Source: a bacterium
GTDB lineage: Bacteria; Patescibacteria; Paceibacteria; UBA9973; UBA6065
Length of the DNA: 6,519 bases
Reading direction: 5' to 3'
Assembly (NCBI GenBank): GCA_030680695.1
Contig: JAUXUT010000107.1
Span: 1-6,519 of the forward strand
A program made the translations under genes and the position numbers. The notes beneath the pieces are model-generated. The model had not been told where the DNA came from. It saw nothing but the letters and a program-made list of their open reading frames with translations, and did not search any database. The stretch's first letter is position 1. Every line of letters begins with the position of its first letter. This document shows positions 5,066-6,519 of the stretch, in pieces.

Positions 5066-5693
5066 GGCTTTGTGCAAGACTTGCTGATTGAAAACCAGAA
5101 CCACTGCCAACACGCCCAAGTTTTACACACAACATAATTTTCAGCAATGGCAGAAAACAGAATTTGCCAAAACGCCGAACAACCAAAAACGACAACTAAC
5201 CAAAACGCCTGCTATAAAAATGGACTTTGCCAATCAAAACCACAAACGACCAGAACGAAATTTTTGGAAAACCTGACTTTGACCAAAAAGTGACCAAGCC
5301 AACGAAGCCGAGATAATTTTACAAACTCAATTTACCAAAACCTGTGCAGAAAAAAGACAAGCCGATTTTGAAAACCTGCACAACCAACCGCGAACAAAGC
5401 CGAAGTCACGAAACAAAGCCAATCAAAACCAAAGTTGACCGAAAGACAAGCGAAAAACCTTGAAGCCGATTTTAGCGACTCGACAAAGCCAACCCGAAAC
5501 TTTGCCGATAAAAAGAAAACTTGTTGAACAAAAAACGAGAACTTGAAAACCTGCAAATTGAAAATCAGACACAAACACAGATTTGAAAAATGCCACCGCT
5601 AAAAACCTGAACTTGTTTTTCCGAACTCAACGATAAAACGAAACTTTGCGATTCAAAGGCGGTTTTGTATTTGCACTTTGACTTGCCAGCCAA
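4943..5693 (-). mobile_element. Gene-less cassette e
   Basis: The cassette runs from the core of the attC at 5688-5817 to the attC at 4937-5065, about 750 bp. The stretch 5066-5687 has no gene I can support: open frames on either strand are under 100 aa, use poor starts and lack ribosome sites. The plus strand is strongly A/C-rich. From about 5330 to 5687 it is collinear with cassette a. Between about 5135 and 5330 it carries roughly 130 bp more than cassette a. A broken lysine-rich, coiled-coil-like frame on the plus strand may be a relic of an old gene. It could alternatively be a non-coding RNA cassette or a spacer. Confidence 0.7.
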
Positions 5694-5817
5694 CGGTTTG
5701 CGTTACCTGCGCTGGGGCGGGGACGGCGAAGCCGTCCAACCAGAAAAATGAAAAGGCGTAGAAAACTGCTTGGGATGTGCGCAGACTCCCCAGCGTCAGG
5801 TGCACGCTTTGTTGGGC
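5688..5817 (-). repeat. attC site of cassette f
   Basis: This is a complete 130-bp attC bounded by AGCCAAC (5688-5694) and GTTGGGC (5811-5817). The arms ACCTGCGCTGGGG and CCCCAGCGTCAGGT pair with one extra T on the right. The loop holds a separate 7-bp perfect hairpin, GGACGGC-GAA-GCCGTCC (5721-5737), not found in the other sites of the window. Confidence 0.95.
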
Positions 5818-5997
5818 GGTTTTTGCCTACACATGCTTTTGCTTTGAGAATAAGTTAAGTTAAAAAAACAAAAAACTACCTAAATCAACTGATTTGGAAA
5901 TGAACAAAGCGTTTGTGAAAATTATACGTCAAGTTCCTTAATCCAAAAACCAAATCTCAAGAAAATTTTACCTTAAGTAAACCAAAGCAAAAACCGC
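5816..5997. repeat. 11-bp inverted repeat framing the 3' region of cassette f
   Basis: GCGGTTTTTGC (5816-5826) and its exact complement GCAAAAACCGC (5987-5997) frame the gap after the 115-aa gene. The left copy overlaps the end of attC and the right copy lies 2 bp past the stop codon. The enclosed 160 bp hold a short palindrome (5882-5895) followed, on the minus strand, by a T-rich run (5862-5875) that could be a weak terminator. No open frame of note lies inside. Confidence 0.6.
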
Positions 5998-5999
5998 TG

Positions 6000-6347
6000 T
6001 TAGCGCAAATATTCGTAATATATTACGTAACCAACAACCGTTTGTAATACATCAAGGCTTTCGTCAGGATACTTTTTCGCAAGGCTTGCTAAAAACTTTT
6101 CCGTGTCAACATCTTCCGTTGACGCATAATTCCCTTTTGGTGGACTGAGATAATCTTTGAGAATTGACTTGCCAAACGAGTAAATCGCTTTGTAGTGAAA
6201 AGCGAGTTCGATGATTTTATCAGATTCAACCTTTACTCCAAATTTGCGTCGAATTCGCTTTGCCATTTTTTCCGCAAAGCCGGATGGTATCTCTCCATAT
6301 TTCCGAAGAGTTTCAGTTGCTAAATCGAGGAAAATGCTTTTGTTCAC
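6000..6347 (-). CDS. Unknown 115-aa protein
   Basis: This is a 115-aa protein I do not recognise. The start is a GTG at 6347. No in-frame ATG lies upstream before a stop, and only a weak GGA about 12 bp before it could serve as ribosome site, so the start is less certain than for its neighbours. A start at Met28 (MAKRIRRKFG) would give a shorter protein. Composition is mixed and probably mainly helical, with a basic patch AKRIRRKFGVKV (29-40), a proline-rich turn SPPKGNYAS (68-76) and a hydrophobic C-terminal helix ending in YVIYYEYLR. There is no signal peptide, and no domain or catalytic motif stands out. It is the only gene of its cassette. Confidence 0.85.
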   Translation of the reverse strand: MNKSIFLDLATETLRKYGEIPSGFAEKMAKRIRRKFGVKVESDKIIELAFHYKAIYSFGKSILKDYLSPPKGNYASTEDVDTEKFLASLAKKYPDESLDVLQTVVGYVIYYEYLR

Positions 6348-6380
6348 TACGAAAAATCCATTATGCTGATAATGTCAACC

Positions 6381-6511
6381 GCCCAACGGCTTGCGTTAGC
6401 GGCGGGTGGGTGGGGTAAGATAAAAGCCCGAGAGCAGAAAAATGATCGGGTGTAGAAAAAAGCCTGAAAATTCGTACTCTACCCACCCGTCCGCTGCACG
6501 CTTTGTTGGAC
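6381..6511 (-). repeat. attC site at the right edge
   Basis: This is a complete 131-bp attC bounded by GCCCAAC (6381-6387) and GTTGGAC (6505-6511). The arms AGCGGCGGGTGGG and CCCACCCGTCCGCT pair with one extra T on the right. The loop differs from most sites here and contains CCCGA and TCGGG, which can pair. It closes the next cassette, which lies beyond the window. Confidence 0.95.
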
Positions 6512-6519
6512 GAACTTTC

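Larger units (their letters stand above)
5694..6386 (-). mobile_element. Integron cassette f (115-aa protein)
   Basis: The cassette runs from the core of the attC at 6381-6511 to the attC at 5688-5817, about 690 bp. The gene starts 39 bp inside the boundary, which fits expression from an upstream promoter. About 180 bp of AT-rich DNA lie between the stop codon and attC. Confidence 0.88.

Noticed and set aside
4842..5195. 117-aa minus-strand open frame across the attC at 4937-5065
   Set aside because: Most of it is translated attC sequence, it ends in the leader of the next gene and it has no ribosome site.
5332..5574. 80-aa minus-strand open frame in cassette e, Phe- and Val-rich
   Set aside because: It uses a TTG start without a ribosome site. 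Its composition simply mirrors A/C-rich DNA on the other strand, and cassette a has no matching open frame.
6348..6380. TTGACA just inside the boundary of cassette f as a promoter for the 115-aa gene
   Set aside because: The -35 match is exact, but no acceptable -10 lies 16-18 bp further on, and the start codon is only about 23 bp away.
1..6519. CRISPR array as an explanation for the regularly placed repeats
   Set aside because: The repeats are about 130 bp, have imperfect palindromic ends and are separated by genes of varied length. That fits attC sites and not CRISPR repeats.

Overview
The window is an internal stretch of an integron gene-cassette array, probably a sedentary chromosomal integron. 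Seven attC recombination sites of about 129-131 bp (six complete, one cut by the left edge) are spaced along it. They share the same arms, the same unpaired base and even much of the loop, which is typical of arrays whose attC sites belong to one host-specific family (as in Vibrio, Xanthomonas or Treponema). No integrase gene or attI site is present, so the host cannot be named. The genes are AT-rich and most have good Shine-Dalgarno sequences.

The unpaired base in every attC lies in the right-hand arm. All six recognised genes also read leftward, and most start soon after the left end of the next attC. The array is therefore read on the minus strand, and the integrase and attI are expected beyond the right edge.

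Layout in array order (right to left): (f) about 5694-6386, a 115-aa unknown protein; (e) about 4943-5693, a cassette without a recognisable gene; (d) about 3819-4942, a 227-aa secreted protein with its own candidate promoter and a terminator; (c) about 3074-3818, an 81-aa four-cysteine protein followed by about 300 bp of apparently non-coding DNA; (b) about 560-3073, a three-gene restriction-modification operon; (a) up to 559, a second gene-less cassette that is a diverged copy of (e).

The clearest functional unit is cassette b: a beta-class DNA methyltransferase (DPPYN, then FLGSG), a likely PD-(D/E)XK-type endonuclease, and a helix-rich protein of unknown role. All three run in one direction with short gaps. 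Such a module could defend the cell against phage and also penalise loss of the cassette. The least explained parts are the A/C-rich gene-less cassettes a and e, and an approximately 35-bp element found at the same distance from attC in a, c and e.
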